DNA of 64,000 nucleotides from Falsiroseomonas ponticola (lineage in GTDB: Bacteria; Pseudomonadota; Alphaproteobacteria; Acetobacterales; Acetobacteraceae), in assembly GCF_016805305.1 (NCBI RefSeq), contig NZ_JAERQN010000011.1, positions 174,670 through 238,669 of the forward strand. The letters run 5' to 3'. The stretch's first letter is position 1. Each line of letters begins with the position of its first letter. A program made the position numbers and the translations under genes. The notes below the pieces were generated by a model that was given only the letters and a program-made list of their open reading frames with translations, ran no database searches and was not told the origin of the DNA. Below are positions 1 through 7,748 of the stretch, piece after piece.

Positions 1-2
1 GG

Positions 3-1151
3 CTGATCTTCGCCGCCTTCATGTTCGCGCTGGGCTACGAGAAATCGGGCCTCGGCCGGCGCATCGCGCTGCTGCTGGTGCGCGCCATGGGCCGGCGGAC
101 GCTGACGCTGGGCTACGCCATCGCCTTCGCGGACCTGGCGCTGTCGCCCTTCACGCCGAGCAACACGGCACGCTCCGGCGGCACCATCTATCCGGTCATC
201 CGCAACCTGCCGCCGCTCTATGGCAGCCTGCCCAACGATCCCTCCGCGCGGCGGGTCGGCGGCTATGTCATGTGGACGGCCATCGCCGCCACCTGCGTCA
301 CCTCCTCCATGTTCCTCACCGCGCTGGCGCCGAACCTGCTGGCGGTGGAACTGGCCAGCCGCACCGCGCGCGTGACCATCACCTGGTTCGAATGGTTCCT
401 GGCCTTCGCCCCGGTGGGCCTGGTGCTGCTGCTGGCCGTGCCGGCGCTGGCCTGGAAGCTCTACCCGCCCGAGGTGACGGAGGGGCAGGAGGTCGTGGCC
501 TGGGCCGGGGAGGAGCTGCGCCGCATGGGCGGCCTGACGCGGAAGGAGGTCACGCTCGGCCTCCTCGTCGTGGCGGCGCTCGCCCTCTGGGTCTTCGGCG
601 AGCCGGCCTTCAACGGCACCACCGTGGGCCTGGCGGTCTTCGCCGCCATCGTGCTGACCGGCATCGCCAGCTGGGACGACGTGCTGGCCAACAGGCAGGC
701 CTGGAACACGCTGACCTGGTTCGCGACGCTGGTGGCGCTGGCCGGCGGGCTGGCGCAGGTGGGCTTCGTGACCTGGTTCGCGGGCAAGGTGGGCGGCGCC
801 GTCGCCGGCGTCTCCCCCATGGTCGCGCTGGTGGCGCTGGTGGTCGTCTTCTACCTGGCCCACTACGCCTTCGCCTCCGTCACCGCCCATGTCACGGCGC
901 TGCTGCCGGTGATGCTGACGGTGGGCGCCGCCGTGCCGGGGATGGACCTGAAGGCGCTGACGCTGGCCCTCGTGCTCACCCTCGGCATCATGGGAATCCT
1001 GACGCCCTACGCGACGGGGCCGAGCCCGGTCTATTACGGCAGCGGCTACCTGCCGTCCCGCGACTACTGGCGGCTCGGCGCCGTCTTCGGGGCGCTGTTC
1101 CTGGTCGTCTTCCTGGTGGTGGGCATCCCCTGGATCATGCTGATCCGCTAG
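3..1151 (+). CDS. DASS (SLC13) family anion transporter, 5'-truncated
   Basis: The reading frame is open from the window edge, so the N-terminus lies outside; the first Met at 21 is probably internal. The visible 380 or so residues are strongly hydrophobic, with about nine predicted membrane segments. They carry the motif SPFTPSNTARSGG near the start and a C-terminal half with the Thr/Pro-rich GILTPYATGPSPVYY stretch. Both are typical of divalent anion:Na+ symporters of the YbhI/TtdT/SodiT1 type, which import dicarboxylates such as 2-oxoglutarate, malate or tartrate across the inner membrane. The substrate cannot be read from the sequence. It ends 69 bp before a CPBP protease gene on the same strand, with GC-rich dyads between them. 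Confidence 0.85.
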   Translation: MIFAAFMFALGYEKSGLGRRIALLLVRAMGRRTLTLGYAIAFADLALSPFTPSNTARSGGTIYPVIRNLPPLYGSLPNDPSARRVGGYVMWTAIAATCVTSSMFLTALAPNLLAVELASRTARVTITWFEWFLAFAPVGLVLLLAVPALAWKLYPPEVTEGQEVVAWAGEELRRMGGLTRKEVTLGLLVVAALALWVFGEPAFNGTTVGLAVFAAIVLTGIASWDDVLANRQAWNTLTWFATLVALAGGLAQVGFVTWFAGKVGGAVAGVSPMVALVALVVVFYLAHYAFASVTAHVTALLPVMLTVGAAVPGMDLKALTLALVLTLGIMGILTPYATGPSPVYYGSGYLPSRDYWRLGAVFGALFLVVFLVVGIPWIMLIR

Positions 1152-1162
1152 CCCGACCGAAT

Positions 1163-1187
1163 CCCTTGGCCGGATCGGCCAGGGGGG
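1163..1187. terminator. GC-rich hairpin after the DASS transporter gene
   Basis: The arms TTGGCCG and CGGCCA(A/G) flank a 3-nt GAT loop just downstream of the stop at 1151, and a second small dyad (CGGCGG/CCGCCG) follows. There is no T-run, so this is only a weak terminator candidate. Confidence 0.3.
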
Positions 1188-1220
1188 CCTAGCCTCGGCG
1201 GGCTCCGCCGGGCTGCCCGC

Positions 1221-2090
1221 ATGACCGATCCCTCCACCCCGAAGCCCGCCCCCTGGCTCCGCGTGCTCCGCCTTCCGCCGGTCCGCCTGGTGCTGCTGGG
1301 CGGGCTGCTCTTTGCCATGCTGGTGATGAGCAACGACGTCATGCTGGCCTTCGCGGGCCAGCCGATCCGCGCGGCCGCGGCCGCCGCCGGCATGGGGGCG
1401 CTCGGCCTCGCTGCCTATGCCGCCTTCGTCCGCTTCATCGAGGGTCGCGGCGTGAGCGAACTCGCCCTGCCGCCGCTGCGCCGGGACCTGCCGGTCGGCC
1501 TCGCGATCGGCGCCGGGCTCTACGCCGCCTGCGTGCTGATCCTGATGCTGCCCGGCATCTACCAGGTCGAGGGCCTGAACCCCTGGGCCTTCCTGCTGCC
1601 CGCGATCGCCATGGCGATCAGCTCCGGCATCTTCGAGGAGCTGCTCTTCCGCGGCGCGCTGTTCCGCATCCTGGAGGAGATGGCCGGCAGCTGGATCGCC
1701 CTCATCCTCTCCTCCCTCGTCTTCGGCTTCATGCACCTGCTGAACCCCGCGGCCACGGTGCTCGGCGCGCTGTTCATCAGCATCGAGGCCGGGCTGCTGC
1801 TGGCCGCCGCCTATGTGCTCACGCGCCGCCTCTGGCTCGGCATCGGCTTCCACATGGCGTGGAACTACACGCAATCCGCCATCTTCTCGGGCGTCGTCTC
1901 CGGCGGCGTCACCGCCCCCGGCCTCATCCGCCCGCGCATCGAGGGGCCGGTGGCGCTGACGGGCGGCAGCTTCGGCCTGGAGGCGTCGCTGGTCGCCTTC
2001 CTGCTCTGCACCGCGACGGGCGTGGTGCTGCTGGCCCTGGCCATCCGCCAGGGCCGGATGCGGCCCCCGCCGTGGCGCCGCGGGGGCTGA
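1221..2090 (+). CDS. CPBP family intramembrane glutamic endopeptidase
   Basis: This 289-residue membrane protein has the three conserved CPBP (Abi/Rce1-like) motifs. They are EE at 139-140 with R144 (FEELLFRGALF), FGFMHL with H172, and FHMAWNY with H211 and N215. In the family these polar residues lie inside the membrane and form the glutamate/histidine protease site. Related bacterial proteins mature peptides or modulate membrane signalling; no substrate is evident here. The ATG at 1221 follows a pyrimidine-poor GC stretch without a strong Shine-Dalgarno. The gene converges with the minus-strand hibernation-factor-like gene, whose end is 10 bp away. Confidence 0.88.
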   Translation: MTDPSTPKPAPWLRVLRLPPVRLVLLGGLLFAMLVMSNDVMLAFAGQPIRAAAAAAGMGALGLAAYAAFVRFIEGRGVSELALPPLRRDLPVGLAIGAGLYAACVLILMLPGIYQVEGLNPWAFLLPAIAMAISSGIFEELLFRGALFRILEEMAGSWIALILSSLVFGFMHLLNPAATVLGALFISIEAGLLLAAAYVLTRRLWLGIGFHMAWNYTQSAIFSGVVSGGVTAPGLIRPRIEGPVALTGGSFGLEASLVAFLLCTATGVVLLALAIRQGRMRPPPWRRGG

Positions 2091-2100
2091 CCCGCGCGTC

Positions 2101-2448
2101 TCAGCCGGGGTCGGCCGTGCGGATGCTCTCCGCGCCCTTGTGGTCCATCCGCCGGCCGAGCGTGGTGTCCAGCTGGCGGGACGCCTTCTGCAGCGCGCCC
2201 ACCAGCGCCTGCTTCACCGTATCGGCCTCATGCGTCACCGCCATCGGCCTGGCGTTGGCGGGCCGCGCCTCGATCATGCAGCGCTTGTCGGTGCCGCCCT
2301 TCTCCGCGTTCACGTCGTTGATGTGGACCTCGACGCGGGTCAGGTGCTGGGCGAAGCGGCCGAGCTGCCCTTCCACCTTCTCCTGCACCCGCTCCACCAG
2401 CGCGGCGCTGCCATTGGTGTCGTTGTCCGTGTTGACCTGGACCAGCAT
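2101..2448 (-). CDS. HPF/RaiA-like ribosome-associated protein
   Basis: This small protein of 115 residues begins MLVQVNTD, includes a predicted beta-alpha-beta-beta-beta-alpha core, and contains VEVHINDVNAEKGGTDKRC. That pattern is close to the N-terminal domain of hibernation-promoting factors, which bind the 30S decoding site and silence ribosomes in stationary phase. It lacks the long C-terminal dimerisation domain of long HPF, so it would act like the short form or like YfiA. Two ATGs are possible (2454 and 2448). The Shine-Dalgarno GGGAG sits against the first and about 7 nt from the second, so 2448 is chosen. It lies 52 bp downstream of the NuoF-like gene and could be cotranscribed with it. 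Confidence 0.7.
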   Translation of the reverse strand: MLVQVNTDNDTNGSAALVERVQEKVEGQLGRFAQHLTRVEVHINDVNAEKGGTDKRCMIEARPANARPMAVTHEADTVKQALVGALQKASRQLDTTLGRRMDHKGAESIRTADPG

Positions 2449-2500
2449 GCGCATTCTCCCGGTTGCTTGGGGGGGCAACGCCCGGAAGCGCCGAGGGTTG

Positions 2501-3724
2501 TCAGCGCAGCGCCCGCTCGTATTCCGCCGGGAAGGTCGCCAGCGAACTCGCCAGCACCGTCGCCGCGCCATCCACCAGCCCGCAGCGCCCGCTGCCCGGC
2601 AGCAGCGCGGCCAGGTTGCGCAGCGCCTCCAGGTCCCCCGGCCGGCCATTCCCCGCCTCCAGCCGCTCCAGCAGCCGCGCCACCTGGAAGGTGCCGACCT
2701 TGCAGGGCGGGCATTGCCCGCAGCTCGATGCCGCGAAGAACCCCACATATTCCGCCGTCTTGCGCAGGATGGAGGTGCCATCCCCCACCACGATCATCGC
2801 CCCGGTGCCGAGCCGAGAGCCCCGCGCCCGCAGGCTGTCGAAATCCATCGCGACGTCCAGGTCGGCGGCCGTCAGCAGCGTGTTGGAGGGCCCGCCCGTG
2901 AACACCGCCTTGAAGCCCCGCCCGCCCAGCATCCCCCCGCCATGCTCGAAGACCAGCGCCCGCAGGCTGGTCCCCATCGGCAGCTCATGCAGCCCCGGCC
3001 GCAGCACGTCGCCCGAGAGCGAGAACAGCTTCGTCCCCGCCGCATCCCCGATGCCGAGGCCGCGATACCAGCCCGCCCCCTTCGCCAGGATGTGCCCGGC
3101 CTGCGCCAGCGTCTCCACATTGTTGACCAGCGTGGGCGCACCGCCGACGCCGTGGCTCGCGGGGAAGGGGGGTTTCAGCGCGGGGAAGGGGAAGCCGCCC
3201 TGCACGGAAGCCACCGCCGCCGTCTCCTCCCCCCCGATGTAGAGCCCGCTGCTCTCCACCACCCGCAGCGCCACCGCCTCTCCCACCGCCGCCGAGACCT
3301 CGGCCAGCAGCGGATGCGCCATCCATTGCGCCGCGGCGTCGCGCAGCCCGGCGACGGTCGCGCCCTCCCGCGGGTTCACATACAGCGCCACCCGCGCCGC
3401 CCGCACGGCCAGCGCCGCGACCAGCGCACCCTCGATCACCTGGTGCGGCGTCTCCGCCAGCAGGAAGCGGTCCTTGAAGGTGCCGGGCTCATCCTCGTTG
3501 CCATTGGCGATGATCCACTTGCCCGGCCCGGGCTCCGCCGCCACCGCCGCCCATTTCCGGTGCGCCGGGAAGCCCGCACCGCCCAGGCCGCGCAGCCCCG
3601 CTTCCTCGATCACCGGGATGATGGCGGCGGGATCGCGCAGCGCCGCCCGCAGCCCATGCCCCGCCACGGCCAGATGGGCATCCAGCGCGGCAACCCGCAG
3701 CGCCGGGTCCGTCAGCACCCTCAT
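2501..3724 (-). CDS. NuoF-like NAD(H)/FMN-binding 4Fe-4S subunit
   Basis: This 407-residue protein is homologous to the 51-kDa NuoF subunit of complex I. It has the flavin/nucleotide loop GLGGAGFP (46-53), the NGNEDEPGTFKDR stretch (74-86), YIGGEET (162-168) and the four-cysteine 4Fe-4S motif SCGQCPPCKVG (C335, C338, C341) plus C381. These bind NADH, FMN and one 4Fe-4S cluster and are all present. There is no NuoE or NuoG neighbour. Instead the ATG overlaps the stop of an FrdA-like flavoprotein gene (ATGA), so the two are translationally coupled. I infer that this is the NAD(H)-reactive module of a soluble three-subunit oxidoreductase. A longer frame upstream exists, but the overlap fixes this start. 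Confidence 0.85.
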   Translation of the reverse strand: MRVLTDPALRVAALDAHLAVAGHGLRAALRDPAAIIPVIEEAGLRGLGGAGFPAHRKWAAVAAEPGPGKWIIANGNEDEPGTFKDRFLLAETPHQVIEGALVAALAVRAARVALYVNPREGATVAGLRDAAAQWMAHPLLAEVSAAVGEAVALRVVESSGLYIGGEETAAVASVQGGFPFPALKPPFPASHGVGGAPTLVNNVETLAQAGHILAKGAGWYRGLGIGDAAGTKLFSLSGDVLRPGLHELPMGTSLRALVFEHGGGMLGGRGFKAVFTGGPSNTLLTAADLDVAMDFDSLRARGSRLGTGAMIVVGDGTSILRKTAEYVGFFAASSCGQCPPCKVGTFQVARLLERLEAGNGRPGDLEALRNLAALLPGSGRCGLVDGAATVLASSLATFPAEYERALR

Positions 3725-5325
3725 GCCGCCACCCGCTTCCGCAGCATCGCCGCCAGGTCCACATTGCCATAGGCCGGGAAGACCATCGGCGCCCGCCGGT
3801 CCAGCGGCAGCCCCGCCGCCACCAGCCCCCGTTCCCAATCCGCGAGATGCGTCAGCCCGACGCCGCGCGGCCGGTCCTCCCGCACCGCTTCCGCCGCCGC
3901 CGCCCCGGCGCGCCGCCCGAAGGCCACCAGCTCCAGCAGCGCATTGCCCATCAGCCGGTTCAGCCCGTGCAACCCGCCGGAGGCCTCGCCGGCGCAGAAC
4001 AGCCCCGGCACCGCCGTGCGCCCCTCCGCATCGATGGCGATGCCGCCATTCTGGTAGTGCAGCGTGGGGCGGATCAGGAAGGGCTCCCGCGCCGGGTCGA
4101 AGCCCGCGCGATGCGCCAGGTGCGACAGCGTCACCAGCCGCTTCGCCAGGATGCCGGGATTCGCGGCCTCCAGCCCCGGCGTGTCGAGCAGCACGCCCGC
4201 GCAGCCCTCGCGCTCCACCGCGCGGCCTTCCGCGATCTCCCGCAGGATGGCGGCGGCCACCACGTCCCGCGGCGCCAGCTCATCCACGAAGCGCTGGCCG
4301 AGCCCGTTGAACAGCAACCCCCCCGCCGCCCGCGCGGCCTCGCTGATCAGCGTCCCGGCCAGGTGCGGCGGCCAGGCGATGCCGGTCGGGTGGTACTGGA
4401 AGCTCTCCACCTCCCGCAGCCCGGCGCCGAGCCGATAGGCCAGCACCAGCCCATCCGCCGTCGCGCCGTAATGGTTGCTGGTCGGAAAGCCGCCGAGATG
4501 CAGCCGCCCCGCGCCGCCCGTCGCCAGCACCACCGCGCCGGCGCGGGCCAGCACCAGCTCCCGCCGCTCCAGATCCAGCGCCACGGCGCCGGCGCAGCGC
4601 CCATGCGGGTCCGTCAGCAGCTCCACCGCCGGGTGGCGTTCCAGCACCGTGATCCCCGGCGTCAGCAGCACCGCCTCCCGGATCACGCGCATCAGCTCCA
4701 GCCCGGTATAGTCGCGGAAGGAGAGCAGCCGCGCCGCCGTCGCCCCGCCCGGCTTCTTGCGCAGCAGGTGGCCGCCGATGCGGTCCTCGCCCTCCGCCAG
4801 GTCGAAGCCCATGCCCTGCTGGATCAGCCAGCGGATCGCCTCCGGCCCATCCCGCACCATGGCCGCCACCAGCGCCCGGTCGGCGCGGAAATGCCCGGCG
4901 CGGAGCGTGTCCTCGTAGTGCCGTTGCAGCGAATCCTCGGCCCCCACCGCGGCCTGGATGCCGCCCTCCGCCATCACCGTGTTGCCGTCGCCCATGCGGA
5001 GCTTGGTCAGCATCAGCACCCGCGCGCCCGCCCGCGCCGCGGTCAGCGCGGCGATGCAGCCGGCGCCGCCCGCACCCAGCACCAGCACCTCCGCCTCCCG
5101 CATCGCGCGGCCGGCGATGTCCACATCCTCCACCAGCGCGTTGGAGTGCAGCAGGTCCGCCAGCGCGGCGGGGCAGGGGGCGCCGGCCGAGACGCCGACC
5201 CGCAGCGGCACCATCGCCCCCGGCGCCTGGTCCGGGTGGAAGCCCCGCAGCAGCGCATCGCGGTCGATGGCCGGCGGCGGCGCGGGATCGCGCGGCGCCG
5301 CCAGCGCGGCCTCCCAGCCGATCAT
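3721..5325 (-). CDS. FrdA/NadB-like FAD-dependent oxidoreductase
   Basis: This 534-residue member of the succinate dehydrogenase / fumarate reductase / L-aspartate oxidase flavoprotein family has an unusual N-terminal extension of about 78 residues. The FAD Rossmann loop GAGGAG (84-89) follows, then NTVMAEGGIQ, the substrate-domain signature FQYHPTGI, RFVDELAPRDVVAA with the catalytic-type Arg-Asp, and a C-terminal GGLHGLNRLMGNALLE. The His that carries covalent FAD in SdhA/FrdA is replaced at NTVMAEGG, so FAD should be non-covalent, as in NadB. No membrane-anchor genes are nearby. The start ATG overlaps the stop of the iron-sulfur gene and the stop overlaps the NuoF-like start. Substrate is unknown; fumarate or a related dicarboxylate is a guess. 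Confidence 0.85.
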   Translation of the reverse strand: MIGWEAALAAPRDPAPPPAIDRDALLRGFHPDQAPGAMVPLRVGVSAGAPCPAALADLLHSNALVEDVDIAGRAMREAEVLVLGAGGAGCIAALTAARAGARVLMLTKLRMGDGNTVMAEGGIQAAVGAEDSLQRHYEDTLRAGHFRADRALVAAMVRDGPEAIRWLIQQGMGFDLAEGEDRIGGHLLRKKPGGATAARLLSFRDYTGLELMRVIREAVLLTPGITVLERHPAVELLTDPHGRCAGAVALDLERRELVLARAGAVVLATGGAGRLHLGGFPTSNHYGATADGLVLAYRLGAGLREVESFQYHPTGIAWPPHLAGTLISEAARAAGGLLFNGLGQRFVDELAPRDVVAAAILREIAEGRAVEREGCAGVLLDTPGLEAANPGILAKRLVTLSHLAHRAGFDPAREPFLIRPTLHYQNGGIAIDAEGRTAVPGLFCAGEASGGLHGLNRLMGNALLELVAFGRRAGAAAAEAVREDRPRGVGLTHLADWERGLVAAGLPLDRRAPMVFPAYGNVDLAAMLRKRVAA

Positions 5326-5957
5326 GGCCGGCTCCCCGGCGAATCGAGGTCGATCGCCTGGCCGCCGCCCTCCACCTGACGGAGGCGCTCGATCAGGTCG
5401 CCCGGCCGCAAGGTCAGGCTGTTCGCCATCCGCCGCAGGAACTGGCCGAGATGCGACGGCGCGATGTGCTCCGGGCAGGCGGCCACGCAGAGGTTGCACA
5501 TGACGCAATGGTCGAAGAGGGCCCCCGCCGCCAGCGCCCGGCCCTCCACCGCCAGGTTGACCGCCTTCTGCACCTCGATCCCCTTGGGGCAGGCGGCGTC
5601 GCAGCCGCCGCAATGGCGGCAATGCTTCGCCTCCGGGAAGACCGCATCCACCTGGCCGAGCGCCGTCCAGCTATCCCCCATGGCATCAAGCTCATAGGCA
5701 TGCGGCCGCCTTGCCGGGAAATGGTCGATGAAGGCCACCTGCATCCCGGCCTCCGCCCGCGTCTCGCAGGCCAGGGCGGCGGCCGCGATCCGCTCCCCCG
5801 GCCGCCGCACCAGCACCCGGCAGGCCCCGCAGACCCCCTGGCCCATGCAGCCGACATTCTCCGTCAGGGGCAGCCCGGCGGCGATCCAGGCCTGGATGAG
5901 GGAGGCGCCCTCGGGCGCCTCGATCGCGTGGCCATCGATGATGAGGGGGATCGTCAT
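5322..5957 (-). CDS. 2Fe-2S / 2x4Fe-4S ferredoxin-type subunit (SdhB-like)
   Basis: This 211-residue electron-transfer protein has an N-terminal plant-type ferredoxin domain with C37, C43, C46 and C64 for a 2Fe-2S cluster. Its C-terminal dicluster domain has two full CxxCxxCxxxCP sets (C113-C123 and C151-C161), predicting two 4Fe-4S clusters. SdhB/FrdB normally carry one 4Fe-4S and one 3Fe-4S cluster, so this protein is closer to CoB-CoM reductase or glycolate-oxidase type chains. It is the first gene of a set joined by ATGA overlaps and would wire the NuoF-like subunit to the FAD subunit. The ATG at 5957 begins right at the ferredoxin fold; another in-frame ATG at 5999 lies inside the palindrome upstream. 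Confidence 0.82.
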   Translation of the reverse strand: MTIPLIIDGHAIEAPEGASLIQAWIAAGLPLTENVGCMGQGVCGACRVLVRRPGERIAAAALACETRAEAGMQVAFIDHFPARRPHAYELDAMGDSWTALGQVDAVFPEAKHCRHCGGCDAACPKGIEVQKAVNLAVEGRALAAGALFDHCVMCNLCVAACPEHIAPSHLGQFLRRMANSLTLRPGDLIERLRQVEGGGQAIDLDSPGSRP

Positions 5958-5992
5958 GCCGCCACTGTCCCAGACCCGCGGGGCGTCCACCA

Positions 5993-6006
5993 ATGACATA
6001 TGTCAT
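5993..6006. promoter_or_regulatory. perfect palindrome ATGACATATGTCAT, operator candidate
   Basis: The 14-bp sequence is its own reverse complement (core TGACATATGTCA). It lies 36 bp upstream of the ATG of the iron-sulfur subunit, where an operator or the -10 region of the redox operon would be expected. No regulator gene is adjacent, so the binding protein is unknown. Confidence 0.45.
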
Positions 6007-6018
6007 GCCCTCAATCGT

Positions 6019-6170
6019 CGTGCCGAAGGCACGCCTGCGGCGTGACGGGCGCGCGCTCCGCGCGCTTGGCTTCGCCGCACAGGCGGCGGGCCGCATTCCG
6101 GGACCCCATCAGCGTTGCAACGCAACGCAGATGGGCACCCGTCGCGGCCTCGGCCGGCTTCGCCGGCCGC
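6019..6170. repeat. string of short perfect hairpins in the 6007-6263 gap
   Basis: The 257-bp gap between the redox operon and the amidohydrolase gene holds several perfect dyads in a row. They are CGTGCC-GAA-GGCACG (6019-6033), GCGCGC-TCC-GCGCGC (6051-6065), GGC-TTC-GCC just after, and CGGCCGGC-TTC-GCCGGCCG (6151-6169). All have 3-nt loops. They look like an intergenic palindromic repeat cluster rather than a coding region; no T-run follows. Confidence 0.45.
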
Positions 6171-6263
6171 AAGCTCCCCCTTGAACCTGTCGCGAGCGCT
6201 CGACCCCTTCTGGCCCGCCCGCCCGATCCGGGCGAGAATGGGCCATCCTGAAGGAGTTGCCCG

Positions 6264-7682
6264 ATGGCCAACGAAGAACAGATCTGGCGCCTGGTCGACC
6301 AGCGCCGCGAGCCCTATGTCGAACTCTCCGACCGCATCTGGGGCATGCCGGAACTCTGCTACGACGAACACCGCAGCAGCGCCGAACACCGCGCGATGCT
6401 GGAGGCCGAGGGCTTCAAGGTCACCACCAACGTCGCCGGCATCCCGACCGCCGTGATGGGCGAATTCGGGGAGGGCGGGCCCGTCATCGCCATCCTCGGC
6501 GAATATGACGCGCTGCCCGGCCTGTCCCAGGAAGCCGGCGTCCCGGAGCCCCGCCCCGTGCCGGGCGAGAGCCGCGGCCATGGCTGCGGCCATAACCTGC
6601 TCGGCTCCGCCAGCCTGATGGCCGCCGCCGCCGTCAAGGATTTCCTCAGCGCCAACAACCTGCCGGGACGGGTGCGCTACTACGGCTGCCCGGCGGAGGA
6701 AGGCGGCGCCGCCAAGGGTTTCATGGTGCGCGACGGCGCCTTCGACGACGTGGACATCGCCATCACCTGGCACCCGTCGAACTTCGCCGGCGTCGATGAC
6801 GCGATCAGCCTGGCGAACACCCGCATCGACTTCTCCTTCACCGGCCGCGCCTCCCACGCCGCCGCCGCGCCGCATCTCGGCCGCTCCGCGCTCGATGCCG
6901 TCGAACTGATGAATGTCGGCGTGAACTACATGCGGGAGCACATGCCGAGCGACGCCCGCATCCACTACGCCTATCTCGATGCCGGCGGCATCGCGCCGAA
7001 TGTGGTGCAGGCCACGGCCAAGGTCCGCTACCTCATCCGCGCCCGCAACGTCGCGGAGCTCAAGCAGCTCGTCACCCGCGTCCGCAAGATCGCCGATGGC
7101 GCCGCGCTGATGACGGAATGCACCGTCTCCACCCGCGTCGTCTCCGCCGTCTCCGAACTCGTCGGCAACACGGCGCTGGAAAAGGCGATGCACGCCAACC
7201 TGGCGCGCCTCGGCGCCCCCGTCTGGGACGATGAGGACCGCAAGACCGCCGCCGCCTTCCAGGCCACCCTGTCGGAGGAGGACATCGCCTCCGCCTGGCG
7301 CCGCGTCGGCGTGGAGCCCCGCCCGGGCGAGGTGCTGTGCGAGCAGGTGGTGCCGGAAGGCGCCAAGGGCGTGCCGATGATCGGCTCGACCGATGTCGGC
7401 GACGTCTCCTGGAAGGTGCCGACCGTGCAGGCCCGGGGCGCCACCTGCGCCATCGGCACGCCCTTCCATTCCTGGCAGCTGACCGGCCAGGGCAAGCTGC
7501 CGGCGGCCCACAAGGGCATGGTCCATGTGGCGAAGGTGATGGCCGGCACGGCGGTGGATGCGCTGCTGAACCCGGCGATCATCGCGGAAGCCAAGGCCGA
7601 CCACCGCAAGCGCACCGGCGGCAAGCCCTATGAAAGCCCGCTCCCGCCCGACGCCACCCCGGCGCTGGACATGAGCCTGTAG
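6264..7682 (+). CDS. abgB: M20 family amidohydrolase, AbgB-like
   Basis: This 472-residue M20 metallopeptidase-fold hydrolase has the metal-binding motif HGCGHN (H106, H110) after a GEYDALPG loop, PAEEGG with the catalytic-type glutamates, and FTGRASHAAAAP leading into the dimerisation domain. Length and motifs fit aminobenzoyl-glutamate utilisation protein B. AbgB with AbgA cleaves p-aminobenzoyl-glutamate, but no abgA or abgT lies beside it, so the real substrate may be another N-acyl or amide compound. Shine-Dalgarno AAGGAG is well placed before the ATG. It converges with the histidine kinase gene, separated by a hairpin repeat. Confidence 0.82.
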   Translation: MANEEQIWRLVDQRREPYVELSDRIWGMPELCYDEHRSSAEHRAMLEAEGFKVTTNVAGIPTAVMGEFGEGGPVIAILGEYDALPGLSQEAGVPEPRPVPGESRGHGCGHNLLGSASLMAAAAVKDFLSANNLPGRVRYYGCPAEEGGAAKGFMVRDGAFDDVDIAITWHPSNFAGVDDAISLANTRIDFSFTGRASHAAAAPHLGRSALDAVELMNVGVNYMREHMPSDARIHYAYLDAGGIAPNVVQATAKVRYLIRARNVAELKQLVTRVRKIADGAALMTECTVSTRVVSAVSELVGNTALEKAMHANLARLGAPVWDDEDRKTAAAFQATLSEEDIASAWRRVGVEPRPGEVLCEQVVPEGAKGVPMIGSTDVGDVSWKVPTVQARGATCAIGTPFHSWQLTGQGKLPAAHKGMVHVAKVMAGTAVDALLNPAIIAEAKADHRKRTGGKPYESPLPPDATPALDMSL

Positions 7683-7693
7683 CCACCGGAAAG

Positions 7694-7733
7694 CCCTCTC
7701 CCCCCACCGGGGGAGAGGGTCGGGTGAGGGGGC
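7694..7733. repeat. dispersed CCCTC-rich hairpin repeat / bidirectional terminator
   Basis: CCCTCTCCCCC (7694-7704) and GGGGGAGAGGG (7709-7719) form an 11-bp perfect stem with a CACC loop, followed by TCGGGTGAGGG. It sits between two convergent genes. A related copy in reverse orientation is at 22370-22395. This kind of element is common between genes of many GC-rich proteobacteria. Confidence 0.6.
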
Positions 7734-7748
7734 CTCCCGGCCCGGGCC

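Noticed and set aside
1859..3772. Long open frame of 637 codons on the plus strand over the redox genes
   Set aside because: It is the antisense of real genes with strong motifs (NuoF-like); composition is typical of GC-rich shadow frames, being rich in Arg, Pro and Ala.
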